Of a stretch of DNA of 64,000 nucleotides, positions 23,039 to 32,974 are shown piece after piece (the stretch's first letter is position 1; every line of letters starts with the position of its first letter). Source of the DNA: Williamsoniiplasma luminosum. Lineage in GTDB: Bacteria; Bacillota_I; Bacilli_A; Mycoplasmatales; Mycoplasmataceae. Under the pieces are notes generated by a model. That model saw nothing but the letters and a program-made list of their open reading frames with translations. It had not been told where the DNA came from and did not search any database. The stretch covers positions 310,001 through 374,000 of the forward strand of contig NZ_CP024963.1 of NCBI RefSeq assembly GCF_002803985.1, in the 5' to 3' direction. The position numbers and the translations under genes are program-made.

Positions 23039-26000
23039 TTATTGACCTCACGTTAATGTAATTTCACCCGTTCATCCATTTCCGCGTCCATAGAATGTAT
23101 ATTTTGAACGATTACCTGATCAGTGTTGTGATAATCATATGTAATTACCACCAAAAGTTTCATCTAATTTCTTTTTTACCTGATGGATTATATTATCACT
23201 ACTTTGATTTAGGGATACACTATTTAATATTTGTTGTAATTGATCTTTAATTTGACTGATATCTCCTCCTCCTGGATTAGGATTTGTGCTTCCATTTCAT
23301 AACAATTCTACTTCACCAGTGTATTGACTGGTTCCGCCTTTAAACTTAAAGTACTTTGCATCATACCTTCATAGTTTTACAATGATTCCACTATATTGCG
23401 GGATATTATTTAGTCTCTTTTCAGTTTCTCTTTCCATTTTATAATAGTCATCTAACGGAACTGAATCTAAAATTTTTTGCAATTCATTTTGGATTGTTTT
23501 AATGTCAATAAGTTTTTTTACTGAAATTGTAAAACCTCCGATAATTCAATGACTGAAACTAGTGCTTTGGATTTGAATGTTCATATCTTTTTCTGGGTTT
23601 CCAGCAATTGTATAATCTCGTCCAAATGTTACGCCATTAGTTACATTTTCTTGAATTTTTGCTTCAACTTTTTGTTTAACTTCATCAATCGTAGTCTTGT
23701 TATTTATGCCTTCAATCGTAGTTTTTGTTATATCAAATTTAGCCCCAGGATTTGGATTTGGATCTGGTGAAATTGGATTGGTGATTGAATCATTTTCACT
23801 GATTTGTAAGACAAAGCCACCAACTAAGTAATCTCCTTGAGCAATAACACTCACACTTCCGGTCATGTGAATTAAATTGTTTTCCAAGAGATTATCTACT
23901 CCTTCGATTAGATAATCTTGTCCTAAAATAGCACCATCATATTTAACTTTAATTTCATTACCAACTTTGGTATAAATTGCATTTTTATCTGTTCCCACTT
24001 TTATATCATTAATCTTAATATTTGAAATATCTTTTTTGATAATTGGTTCAACTTTAATTGTAAAACTTCCTGTGATTCAAAGACTAAAACTAGTACTTTG
24101 AATTTGAATGTCGGTATCTTTTTGGGGATTTCCAGCAATTATATAATCACGCCCAAACATAACACCTTTAACAACATTTTCTTGAATTTTTGCTTCTACT
24201 TTTTGCTTAATTTCATCAATTGTGATTTTACTATTAACACCTTCAATTGTAGTTTTGGTAATATCAAATTTAACCCCAGGATTTGGATTTGGATCTGGTG
24301 AAATTGGACTAGTGATTGAATCATTTTCATTGATTTGTAAGACAAACCCACCAACTAAATAATCCCCTTGAGCAATAATGCTGATACTTCCAGTCATGTG
24401 AATTAAGTTGTTTTCTAAGAGATTATCTAGTCCTTCAATTAAATAATCTTGTTCTAATGTAGCACCATCATATTTAGCTTTAATTTCATTACCAATTTTG
24501 GTATAAATTGCATCCTTGCTTGTCCCTACTTTTATATCATTAATCTTAATGTCTGAAATATCTTTCTTGATGATTGGTTCAACTTTAATGGTGAAACCTC
24601 CAGTAATTCAATGACTGAAACTAGTACTTTGAATTTGAATCTTGGTATCTTTTTCTGGGTTTCCAGCAATTGTATAATCACGTCCAAATGTGACACCATT
24701 ACTTACATTTTCTTGAATTTTAGCTTCTACTCTTTGCTTAACTTCATCGATTGCAGTCTTGTTATTTATACCTTCAATTGTGATTTTTGTTATATCAAAT
24801 TTAGCCCCAGGATTTGGGTTTGGATCTGGTGAAATTGGACTAGTTGTTGAATCATTTTCATTGATTTGTAAGACAAAACCACCAACTAAATAATCCCCTT
24901 GAGCAATAACACTCACACTTCCAGTCATGTGAATTAAGTTGTTTCCCAAGAGATTATCTAGTCCTTCAATTAAATAATCTTGTCCTAGTGTAGCACCATC
25001 ATATTTAGCTTTGATTTCATCACCAACTTTGGTATAAAATGCATCCTTGCTTGTCCCCACTTTTATATTATTAATCTTAATATCTGAAATATCTTTCTTG
25101 ATGATTGGTTCAATTTTAATTGTAAAACCTCCTGTGATTCAATGGCTGAAGCTAGTGCTTTGAATTTGGATGTTGGTATCTTTTTGTGGATTTCCAGCAA
25201 TTGTGTAATCACGCCCAAATGTGACACCATTAGTTACATTTTTTTTAATTTCTGCTTCAACTTTTTGCTTAACTTCATCAATCGTAGTCTTGTTATTTAT
25301 GCCTTCAATCGTAGTTTTTGTTATATCAAATTTAGCCCCAGGATTTGAGTTTGGATCTGGTGAAATCGGGCTAGTTGTTGAATCATTTTCATTGATTTGT
25401 AAGACAAATCCACCAACTAAATAATCCCCTTGAGCAATAACACTCACACTTCCGGTCATGTGAATCAAATTGTTTTCCAAGAGATTGTCCAACCCTTCGA
25501 TTAGATAATCTTGTCGTAAAATAGCATCACCATATTTAGCTTTAATTTCATTACCAATTTTGGTATAAATTGCATCCTTGCTTGTCCCTACTTTTATATC
25601 ATTAATCTTAATGTCTGAAATATCTTTCTTGATGATTGGTTCAACTTTAATGGTGAAACCTCCAGTAATTCAATGACTGAAACTAGTACTTTGAATTTGG
25701 ATGTTGGTATCTTTTTGGGGATTTCCAGCAATTGTATAATCACGCCCAAACATAATACCTTTAACCACATTTTCTTGAATTTTAGCTTCTACTCTTTGTT
25801 CGATTTCATCCATTGTGGTTTTATTAGTTACACCCGTAATTATAAGTTTGGTAATATCAAATTTAGCACCCGGATTTGGGTTTGGGTCAGGTGGAATTGG
25901 GCTTGTGATTGAACTATTTTCATTTATGTCTATGACAAATCCACCGACTAAATATTCCCCTTGAGCCATAATGCTTATACTTCCAGTTGTTCTAACAACG

Positions 26001-26281
26001 TCATTACTTAAAAGTTCATCCAATCCTTCAATCAAATAATCATGATCTAATTCAGCTTTTTTATAGATGGTTCTAATTGCACCAAGAATTTTTTCATGAA
26101 TTATTTTTGCATTAATTCCAACTTGTAGATCATTAATTTTTAGTTTAGAAATATCTTTAGGTTCTGCATCATTTTCTTCTTCTTCTGGTTTCTCATAAAC
26201 ACGTACGCCACAAGAAACAACTGTTGCAGAAAGTGTTCCTGCTATCCCGATAGTCGAGAGTAATGTTAATAGTTTTTTCAT
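23039..26281 (-). CDS. Repeat-containing surface lipoprotein 1 (1080 aa)
   Basis: One open frame under code 4. The signal peptide MKKLLTLLSTIGIAGTLSA leads to a lipobox VVSC with the lipidated Cys near residue 24. Residues about 28-204 are a diverged first unit. Four tandem units of 177 aa (exactly 531 bp) follow, each ending in Trp encoded by TGA (Trp at about 204, 381, 558, 735, 912). Each unit holds DISDIKINDIKVGT-like and DYLIEG-like segments and a PPDPNPNPG-like linker. The last 170 residues are a distinct domain ending GNGWTGEITLTWG. Expected to be surface-exposed and membrane-anchored; function unknown. It has no A16 promoter, unlike the other two. Confidence 0.85.
23546..25669 (-). 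repeat. Four tandem 531-bp in-frame repeats in lipoprotein 1
   Basis: The same Trp-TGA boundary recurs at 23546, 24077, 24608, 25139 and 25670, each exactly 531 bp apart. The four enclosed units are very similar at DNA level, and all keep the reading frame (177 codons). A more diverged fifth unit lies upstream in the gene (25670-26200). Unit number could change by slippage or recombination without breaking the gene. Confidence 0.9.
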
Positions 26282-26833
26282 TTTTTTTAAACATCCTTTT
26301 GAGGCGGTCTGAATTTATAAATGAAATGAGGTCAAAAAGATTTTTAATGTTCTTTGCGAATTAGATTTTGTGAGTATTAAGGATTTTTATCGGTCAATAG
26401 CCAAAATAACTTAGATAACACACTTCTTAATTAGAGGTCGGTTAAAATAAATACCATTTTTAAATTTGTGGTACTAATATGAGTTTTGATAGTTTTCAAA
26501 CTTGAAAACTAAATCTTTTATATTTTGGTAATACTCGGTTTATTGTTTTAAAAACTGCTCACATAGCATTTTTTAAAACAATTATTCAACCCTAAGATAA
26601 GTGGAAATATCGATATTTTTTAAGAATCATTTTTTCAATAATCTTTTTGAGGACATTTTAATTTTTATATATTTGCCTCAATATTATTTTCCCACTTTCT
26701 GCTGCTATTGTCAAAAAAAATTTATAATTTATTTGGTGAAAATGAAGGTTTTTTGAAACACAAAAAACAAGGACTTTTAGCCATTAAAAAAGAGTAATAA
26801 ACTTTTGGTTTACTACTCTATTTAATTGAGAAA
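26282..26833. other. 552-bp noncoding gap with structured elements
   Basis: No supported ORF. Seen here: a minus-strand TATAAA near 26316-26321 before the lipoprotein 1 ribosome site; a palindrome TAGTTTTCAA-AC-TTGAAAACTA (26490-26511); a 16-bp imperfect stem (26544-26559 with 26565-26580, one mismatch); a self-complementary AAATATCGATATTT near 26610; a minus-strand TTGACA near 26710; and a terminator (26785-26820). This is unusually structured for a spacer and may hold a small RNA or operator sites. Confidence 0.45.
26785..26820 (-). terminator. Terminator after RHH-like copy 2
   Basis: AGAGTAATAAAC (26791-26802) pairs with GTTTACTACTCT (26808-26819) with one mismatch. On the minus strand a T run follows. 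It lies just downstream of the small gene that ends at 26834. Confidence 0.7.
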
Positions 26834-27022
26834 TTATATTGTTTTGATTGTGTGTTCTTCTTCTTGATCTGTCTCCATATCAAACTTGGCATCCACACAA
26901 TACCTAATAACATTCCCGTTATTTGTAATATATGTCTTCTTTTTAAAATACTTGATTTTAGCTTTAAAATCCTTATATTCTTCTTCGGTTTCAAAATCGA
27001 TTGTTATTCTTTTGATGATCAT
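26834..27022 (-). CDS. Small RHH-like protein, copy 2 (62 aa)
   Basis: 62 residues, identical in protein sequence to copy 3 at 32741. Strand IKRITIDF (residues 3-10), helix about 11-29, turn, then NNGNVIRYCVDAKF (34-47) as a second helix, and an acidic tail with QEEEHTIKTI. This is the size and pattern of ribbon-helix-helix regulators. It lies 158 bp downstream of lipoprotein 2 on the same strand with its own ribosome site (AAAGGAAG), and a terminator follows. No toxin-like partner is adjacent. Function is inferred, not shown. Confidence 0.65.
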   Translation of the reverse strand: MIIKRITIDFETEEEYKDFKAKIKYFKKKTYITNNGNVIRYCVDAKFDMETDQEEEHTIKTI

Positions 27023-27180
27023 AAGTCTTCCTTTCTTGGGTATATTTGATTTATAGTTAGTAATTGCCTATCATTGTTGTGTGTAGTAAAAATTATTCTA
27101 TTTTTAGTTTCAGTTCAAAATGAATTTATGAACAATTTTTCTATACACCTTGATTTAAAAAGATGATGTGAAATTACAAA

Positions 27181-30100
27181 TTATTGTAATTTGTTTGGTC
27201 AGTTTGGATTGCGTCATGACAGTGTTATTCTGCCTGTTCATCCATTCTTATCCCCTCAGAACACATATTCATTTCTACCTGTAGAAGCTTGTCGTACTAC
27301 TATGCCTTTTAATTCTGGGTCACTTGCTAATTCTTCGTTCATTCTTTTTTCTAATATTGAATGATGTTCTTGGATTGCTTGTCTATCTAGTAATGCTTGT
27401 AATCTGTCTCTCACAATTGAAACATCGTTTGAACTTGGTGGATTAGGATTTGGTGGTTTTACATTTGAATCATGTGAAACTCGAACTTTTCCCTTACCAC
27501 TAATTCGATCACCTTTTCCATAGATGTATCAATTACCAGAATATGGAGCTTTGTCGATTACAGCGTTGTCATTTGTATTTCCATTGGTGTATCATGATAT
27601 TTCACTATCCATCATCTCATAATCAACACCTTCAACAGCGTCTTTGCCTAATCTTTTTGACAATTCTTGTTTTACTTTACGTTTGGCTTGACCCACAGTT
27701 TCTCCGACATAAGCATCAACTAAAAGACCATCAATATTAATCTTATTCCCTGGAGTTGGTGGATCAACTGGTGGATTTGTACCTGGAACTGTTCCATCCT
27801 TGTTAACATGAAAGATGAATTTACCCTTAAGTCTATCCCCAACCCCAAAGACGTCTACTGTCCCTGAATCTTTAAAAGTAGCATTGAGTCCACCATGAAT
27901 GTCATGTGTTAATTTAGTTACTTGGTTCATATCGATTCGATAATCACGGCCTTCATCAGGGTATCTACCCAACACTTCTTTTTTTATTTTTTCTTGTATT
28001 TTAGCATGAGTATTCGCTACAGTTTCTCCAATTTTAATTCCCAAACTAATCTTGCTTACATCTTTCCTATTATCTAGAACATTAATTGTAAATGCTCCTG
28101 TAATTAATTCACTTGAGTCAGTTGCTTTAATTTGAATAGTTTGACTATTTTGTGGATTTCCTTTAATTGTGTAATCAGTTCCTAAAACTGCAGCTTTATT
28201 AATAGCTTTTATCTTATCCGCAACTTTATTCTTAACTTCACTATCAGTTGTTTTATTGGTTACATCAGTGATTTTAATTTTAGAAATATCATCTTTTATA
28301 TAAATTGTTTCTGTTCAAGTGTGAGTTAATGGAAGTTCACCAACATATTCATGGACATTATTGATATTGCCATTAGCACTAAAAATATATAAATCTTCGC
28401 GGTTTTCTGTATGAGAACCACGAGACAAACTACCTTTTTTAACACTAATTCCGCCTAAAGGATAATCTTTATTAACTCGATTTTGTAAATCACTTTCAGT
28501 TCAAGCTTCTGTTGGACGTTCGGCTAAAATTGCTTTCAATGCAGACTCAAGATCTCCTATAGGTTTGGTTGTATCAGTTGTTTTTGATCAATTATGGTCT
28601 AAACTAGTTTGACCATTATAGTTGAAAGCATTCTCAACTTTTCCATTCCCAATAAATTTTCATTTGTCTTTGCCAGGCACTATGCTTGAAGAACGAGTTG
28701 AAACCCCATCTTTTTGCACTGTAATTGCTCCAACACCATCAATTTTATCAACCTCAATTTGCAACTCACTTTGAGTTCAAGCTGATTCTTTTCTACCACT
28801 TAAAATAGTTTCTAATTGAGCATTAATGTCTGAAATAGGTTTGGTTGTATCAGTTGTTTTTGATCAATTATGGTCTAAACTAGTTTGACCATTATAGTTG
28901 AAAGCATTCTCAACTTTTCCATTCCCAATAAATTTTCATTTGTCTTTGCCAGGCACTATGCTTGAAGAACGAGTTGAAACCCCATCTTTTTGCACTGTAA
29001 TTGCTCCAACACCATCAATTTTATCAACCTCAATTTGCAACTCACTTTGAGTTCAAGCTGATTCTTTTCTACCACTTAAAATAGTTTCTAATTGAGCATT
29101 AATGTCTGAAATAGGTTTGGTTGTATCAGTTGTTTTTGATCAATTATGGTCTAAACTAGTTTGACCATTATAGTTGAAAGCATTCTCAACTTTTCCATTC
29201 CCAATAAATTTTCATTTGTCTTTGCCAGGCACTATGCTTGAAGAACGAGTTGAAACCCCATCTTTTTGCACTGTAATTGCTCCAACACCATCAATTTTAT
29301 CAACCTCAATTTGCAACTCACTTTGAGTTCAAGCTGATTCTTTTCTACCACTTAAAATAGTTTCTAATTGAGCATTAATGTCTGAAATAGGTTTGGTTGT
29401 ATCAGTTGTTTTTGATCAATTATGGTCTAAACTAGTTTGACCATTATAGTTGAAAGCATTCTCAACTTTTCCATTTCCAATAAATTTTCATTTGTCTTTG
29501 CCAGGCACTATGCTTGAAGAACGAGTTGAAACCCCATCTTTTTGCACCGTGATTGCTCCAACACCATCAAGTTTATCAACTTCAGTTTGCAAGTCATTTT
29601 GAGTTCAAGCTGATTCTTTTCTACCACTTAAAATAGTTTCTAATTGAGCATTAATGTCTGAAATAGGTTTGGTTGTATCAGTTGTTTTTGATCAATTATG
29701 GTCTAAACTAGTTTGACCATTATATGTGAAAGCATTATCAATTTTTCCATTTCCAATAAATTTTCATTTGTCTTTGCCAGGCACTATGCTTGAAGAACGA
29801 GTTGAAACCCCATCTTTTTGCACTGTAATTGCTCCAACACCATCAATTTTATCAACTTCATTTTGCAACTCACTTTGAGTTCAAGCTGATTCTTTTCTAC
29901 CACTTAAAATAGCTTGTAATTGAGAATCAATGTTTGTAATAGGTTTGGTTGTATCAGTTGTTTTTGATCAATTATGGTCTAAACTAGTTTGACCATTATA
30001 TGTGAAAGCATTATCAATTTTTCCATTTCCAATAAATTTTCATTTGTCTTTGCCAGGCACTATGCTTGAAGAACGAGTTGAAACCCCATCTTTTTGCACT

Positions 30101-32436
30101 GTAATTGCTCCAACACCATCAATTTTATCAACCTCAATTTGCAACTCACTTTGAGTTCAAGCTGATTCTTTTCTACCACTTAAAATATCTTGTAAATTTT
30201 TTGTAATTGTTGAAATATCTTCTGATTTGTCAACTGTCTCTTTTCACTTATGAGTTAAAGTTATGTTGCCATCATATTTGAACTTATTGTATTCTGTTCC
30301 GTTTCCAATAAAGTTGTATTTATTTTGGTGAAGATTTTCCCCAGAAATACGATTTGAAGTTTCGCTTTTTTGAACTGTAATCTCTCCATTGCCATATCTT
30401 GTATTAATTCGATTTTGTAAATCAGTGTCGGTTCAAGTTTGGGTTGGTCGTTCATCCAAAATAGCTTGTAGCTCAGCTTGAATTTTTGAAATATTTTCTG
30501 TTAGGTTAAGTTGTTTAACATCAATTGTAAAACTTCCTATAATTCACTTGCTTGAACCAGTTGCTTTAACTTGAATTTGTTTATCATTTTTGGGATTACC
30601 TTCAATTAGATAATCAATACCAAATTTAGCCTCCTTAGATATTTTTTGAATTTCTTCTTCAATTTTATTTTTAAGTGCGCCCTCAGTTGTTTTATTAGTT
30701 ACATCAGTGATTTTAATATTTTCAATGTTGGTTAAAAGAGGAATTAGTTCTGGTCGAATAGAACCAGGTGGATTTGTTCCCGGTTCGAATGGTTTTGTTG
30801 TTGAACCATTTTCATTAATTTCTAAATCAAATCCCCCATGTAAACGTGCTCCAACACCTTTAACAGTTACCTTTCCATCAATTCCGATAACACCTTCTTT
30901 TATGATTTTTTCTAACCCTTCAACTGTATAATCTTGGCGTAATTGAGCATCTTCATATTTCGCTTTAATTTTTTCTGCAATTTTTGCATGAGCTTGATCT
31001 ATGTTATCCCCATATTTAATGTCATTAACTTCAACGTCTGAAATATCGATAGAACGAATAACTGGTTTCACATTGATTGTAAAACTTCCTTCAATTAATT
31101 CACTCAAACTAGTTGCCGAAACTTTGATAATCTTGTCTTTTTTTGGATCTCCAGAAATTATATAATCTCATCCAACTAAAACATCCTGTTCTGCAAATTC
31201 TTTGATTTTTGAATAAATAATAGCATCAAGTTCTTTCTTGTCTGTTTCATTGTCAACATCTGTAATTTCACCTTGTAAAAGATAAATATCTTTCTTTTCA
31301 TCAGGAATTGTTGGTCGGTTCGGTTTTTCAATTGGTTTAGTTATTGATCCATCCTCACTAATTTCTAATAAAAATGCTCCCATTAAATAATCTCCAATGG
31401 CCAGAACACTTACATATCCAGTGATGTCAATTTTTTCGTCCTGATCATCGATTAATAAATTTTTTAATCCTTCAACTTTATAATCTGTATCTAATTTAGC
31501 ATTATCATATAAGGATTTGACTGCATTCAAAATTTCACCCTCAATTGCACGAGTTTCCATTCCGACATTGATATTATTTATTTCAATATTCGAAATATCT
31601 TGTTTCACTTGAATTTCAAAATTCTCTTCAATTCATGAACTTGAACTAATTGTTTTAACTTTAATTATTTTATCTTGTTGTGGATTTCCAACAATTAGAT
31701 AATCAGCTCCTAAAATCGCTTCTTTAGATATAGTTTTAATTTTTTCTGCCACTTTTGTTTTAACTTCAACCATTGTTGTTTTATTAGTTACATCTTTGAT
31801 TTCAATTTTAGAAATATCTTTCTTTTTATAACCAGGAATTGTTGGCTTAGTTGGTGGGAGTGGAGTTGTTGTTGAACCATTTTCATTAATTTCTAATAAA
31901 AACCCACCAGTTAAATAATCTTCATTTGCAATAACGCTGATCAATCCAGTTCTAATAATCTTAGTTCCACGTAATAAGTCATCTAATCCTTCAATGACAT
32001 AATCTAAACCTAATTGAGCATCAACAAATAAGCCTTTAATTTCTTTATCAATTTTGTCTTCAACTGAAGCTTTTTCAAGTCCGACTTTGATATCATTAAT
32101 TTGAATCTTGGAAATATCTATTTGTCCAACACTTATTTCAAATTTTCCTTCAAGTAATTTACTTGAAGGCACAGCAACAACAACGATTGTTCCTGGTTTG
32201 TTTGTATCACCATTAATGACATAATCAACTTCAATTCTTGCTTCTTTAGATATTTCTATTATTTCTGTCTCAATATCTTGTTTTAATTGTTCAAAATCAT
32301 CACCAACATGAACTGAGTCAATATTAATATCTGAAATATTAACTCGATCATAAACACGAGTTCCGCAAGCAACAACAGTGGTTGCACTTCCCCCAACCAT
32401 TAAAAGACTTCCTAATAATGCTAATAATTTTTTCAT
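27181..32436 (-). CDS. Giant repeat-containing lipoprotein 2 (1751 aa)
   Basis: A single 1752-codon frame; I checked the interior for TAA and TAG and found none. Signal peptide and lipobox read MKKLLALLGSLLMVGGSATTVVAC. The first 640 residues are units of a DISKIEIKDVTNKT...GADYLIVGNP type, like those of lipoprotein 1. Residues about 741-1292 are six 92-aa tandem repeats, each with an AWTQSELQ segment and a GKDKWKFIGNG segment. The C-terminal domain ends GWTGRITLSW. An A16 tract lies in its promoter. Likely a variable surface antigen or adhesin; no enzymatic motif seen. Confidence 0.85.
28561..30216 (-). repeat. Six near-perfect 276-bp tandem repeats
   Basis: The string AGGTTTGGTTGTATCAG recurs at 28561, 28837, 29113, 29389, 29665 and 29941, exactly 276 bp (92 codons) apart. 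The central copies look identical over long stretches; the outer ones show scattered changes. Diverged units continue on both sides. Such homogeneity in a coding region points to recent expansion or ongoing gene conversion. Confidence 0.93.
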
Positions 32437-32464
32437 TTTTAAAATCCCTTCAAGCCATAAGCTT

Positions 32465-32497
32465 ATCTTAATTTTCTTTTTTTTTTTTTTTTGTCAA
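32465..32497 (-). promoter_or_regulatory. Promoter of lipoprotein 2 with A16 tract
   Basis: On the minus strand a perfect TTGACA (32492-32497) runs into sixteen As (32477-32492). The nearest -10-like hexamers are AAATTA (32469-32474, spacer 17) and TAAGAT (32465-32470, spacer 21). Homopolymeric A tracts between -35 and -10 control on/off switching of vlp lipoprotein genes in Mycoplasma hyorhinis, so this promoter is a strong candidate for phase variation by slippage. Confidence 0.6.
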
Positions 32498-32670
32498 GAA
32501 GTATTGAAAAATAAACACTTTTGTGATTAAAAAGGCAAAAAAAAGTCAAAAAAAACCAAAAATTATGCCTTTTTCACACTCTTATCGAAAACTATTTATA
32601 GACTTTTAAAAAAATGAAATTAATTTGAGTTTGGACTCAAATGAAGTGGTTTTATATCCATTTAAGCAGT

Positions 32671-32698
32671 AAAAAAACGCAAATTTGCGTTTTTTTTG
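32671..32698. terminator. Terminator between RHH-like copy 3 and lipoprotein 2
   Basis: An AAAAAACGCAAATTTGCGTTTTTT palindrome-like hairpin around 32672-32697 has T runs on both strands. It ends the transcript of the small gene at 32741 on the minus strand. Confidence 0.75.
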
Positions 32699-32740
32699 TT
32701 TTATTAAGATTTTAGTTTATTCAACTATTTGATTGAGAAA

Positions 32741-32929
32741 TTATATTGTTTTGATTGTGTGTTCTTCTTCTTGATCTGTTTCCATATCAAACTTGGCGTC
32801 CACACAATACCTAATAACATTCCCGTTATTTGTAATATATGTCTTCTTTTTAAAATACTTGATTTTAGCTTTAAAATCCTTATATTCTTCTTCGGTTTCA
32901 AAATCGATTGTTATTCTTTTGATGATCAT
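32741..32929 (-). CDS. Small RHH-like protein, copy 3 (62 aa)
   Basis: Protein identical to copy 2, with only silent DNA differences noticed. It starts 45 bp downstream of lipoprotein 3 behind a very good ribosome site (AAAGGAGGAAGACTT), so it is almost certainly on the same mRNA. Pattern: strand IKRITIDF, charged helix, then VIRYCVDA helix, acidic tail. RHH dimers bind DNA through their strand; K4, R5 and T7 would face the groove in that model. That it might regulate the lipoprotein is inference from repeated linkage. Confidence 0.7.
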   Translation of the reverse strand: MIIKRITIDFETEEEYKDFKAKIKYFKKKTYITNNGNVIRYCVDAKFDMETDQEEEHTIKTI

Positions 32930-32974
32930 AAGTCTTCCTCCTTTGGGTATTTTTTTTAAAAGTACTTCTTTAAT

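Larger units (their letters stand above)
32437..32698 (-). repeat. 5' region of lipoprotein 2, duplicated at 38543-38804
   Basis: This 262-bp upstream region reappears with only a few changes 6106 bp away, upstream of lipoprotein 3. The match runs on into the first 30-odd codons of both genes. It carries the A16 promoter, an ACTCAA/TTGAGT hairpin and a terminal hairpin. It is a long direct repeat and a natural site for recombination that would exchange or delete lipoprotein genes. Confidence 0.85.

Noticed and set aside
23549-25912. Repeated plus-strand ORFs of 67-79 residues with NFCFNFLLNF-like content
   Set aside because: They recur with the 531-bp period because they are the antisense of the lipoprotein 1 repeats; no start signals.
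28561-30216. Tandem repeats as a CRISPR array
   Set aside because: Units are 276 bp without short repeat-spacer structure, lie in frame inside a gene, and no cas gene is nearby.
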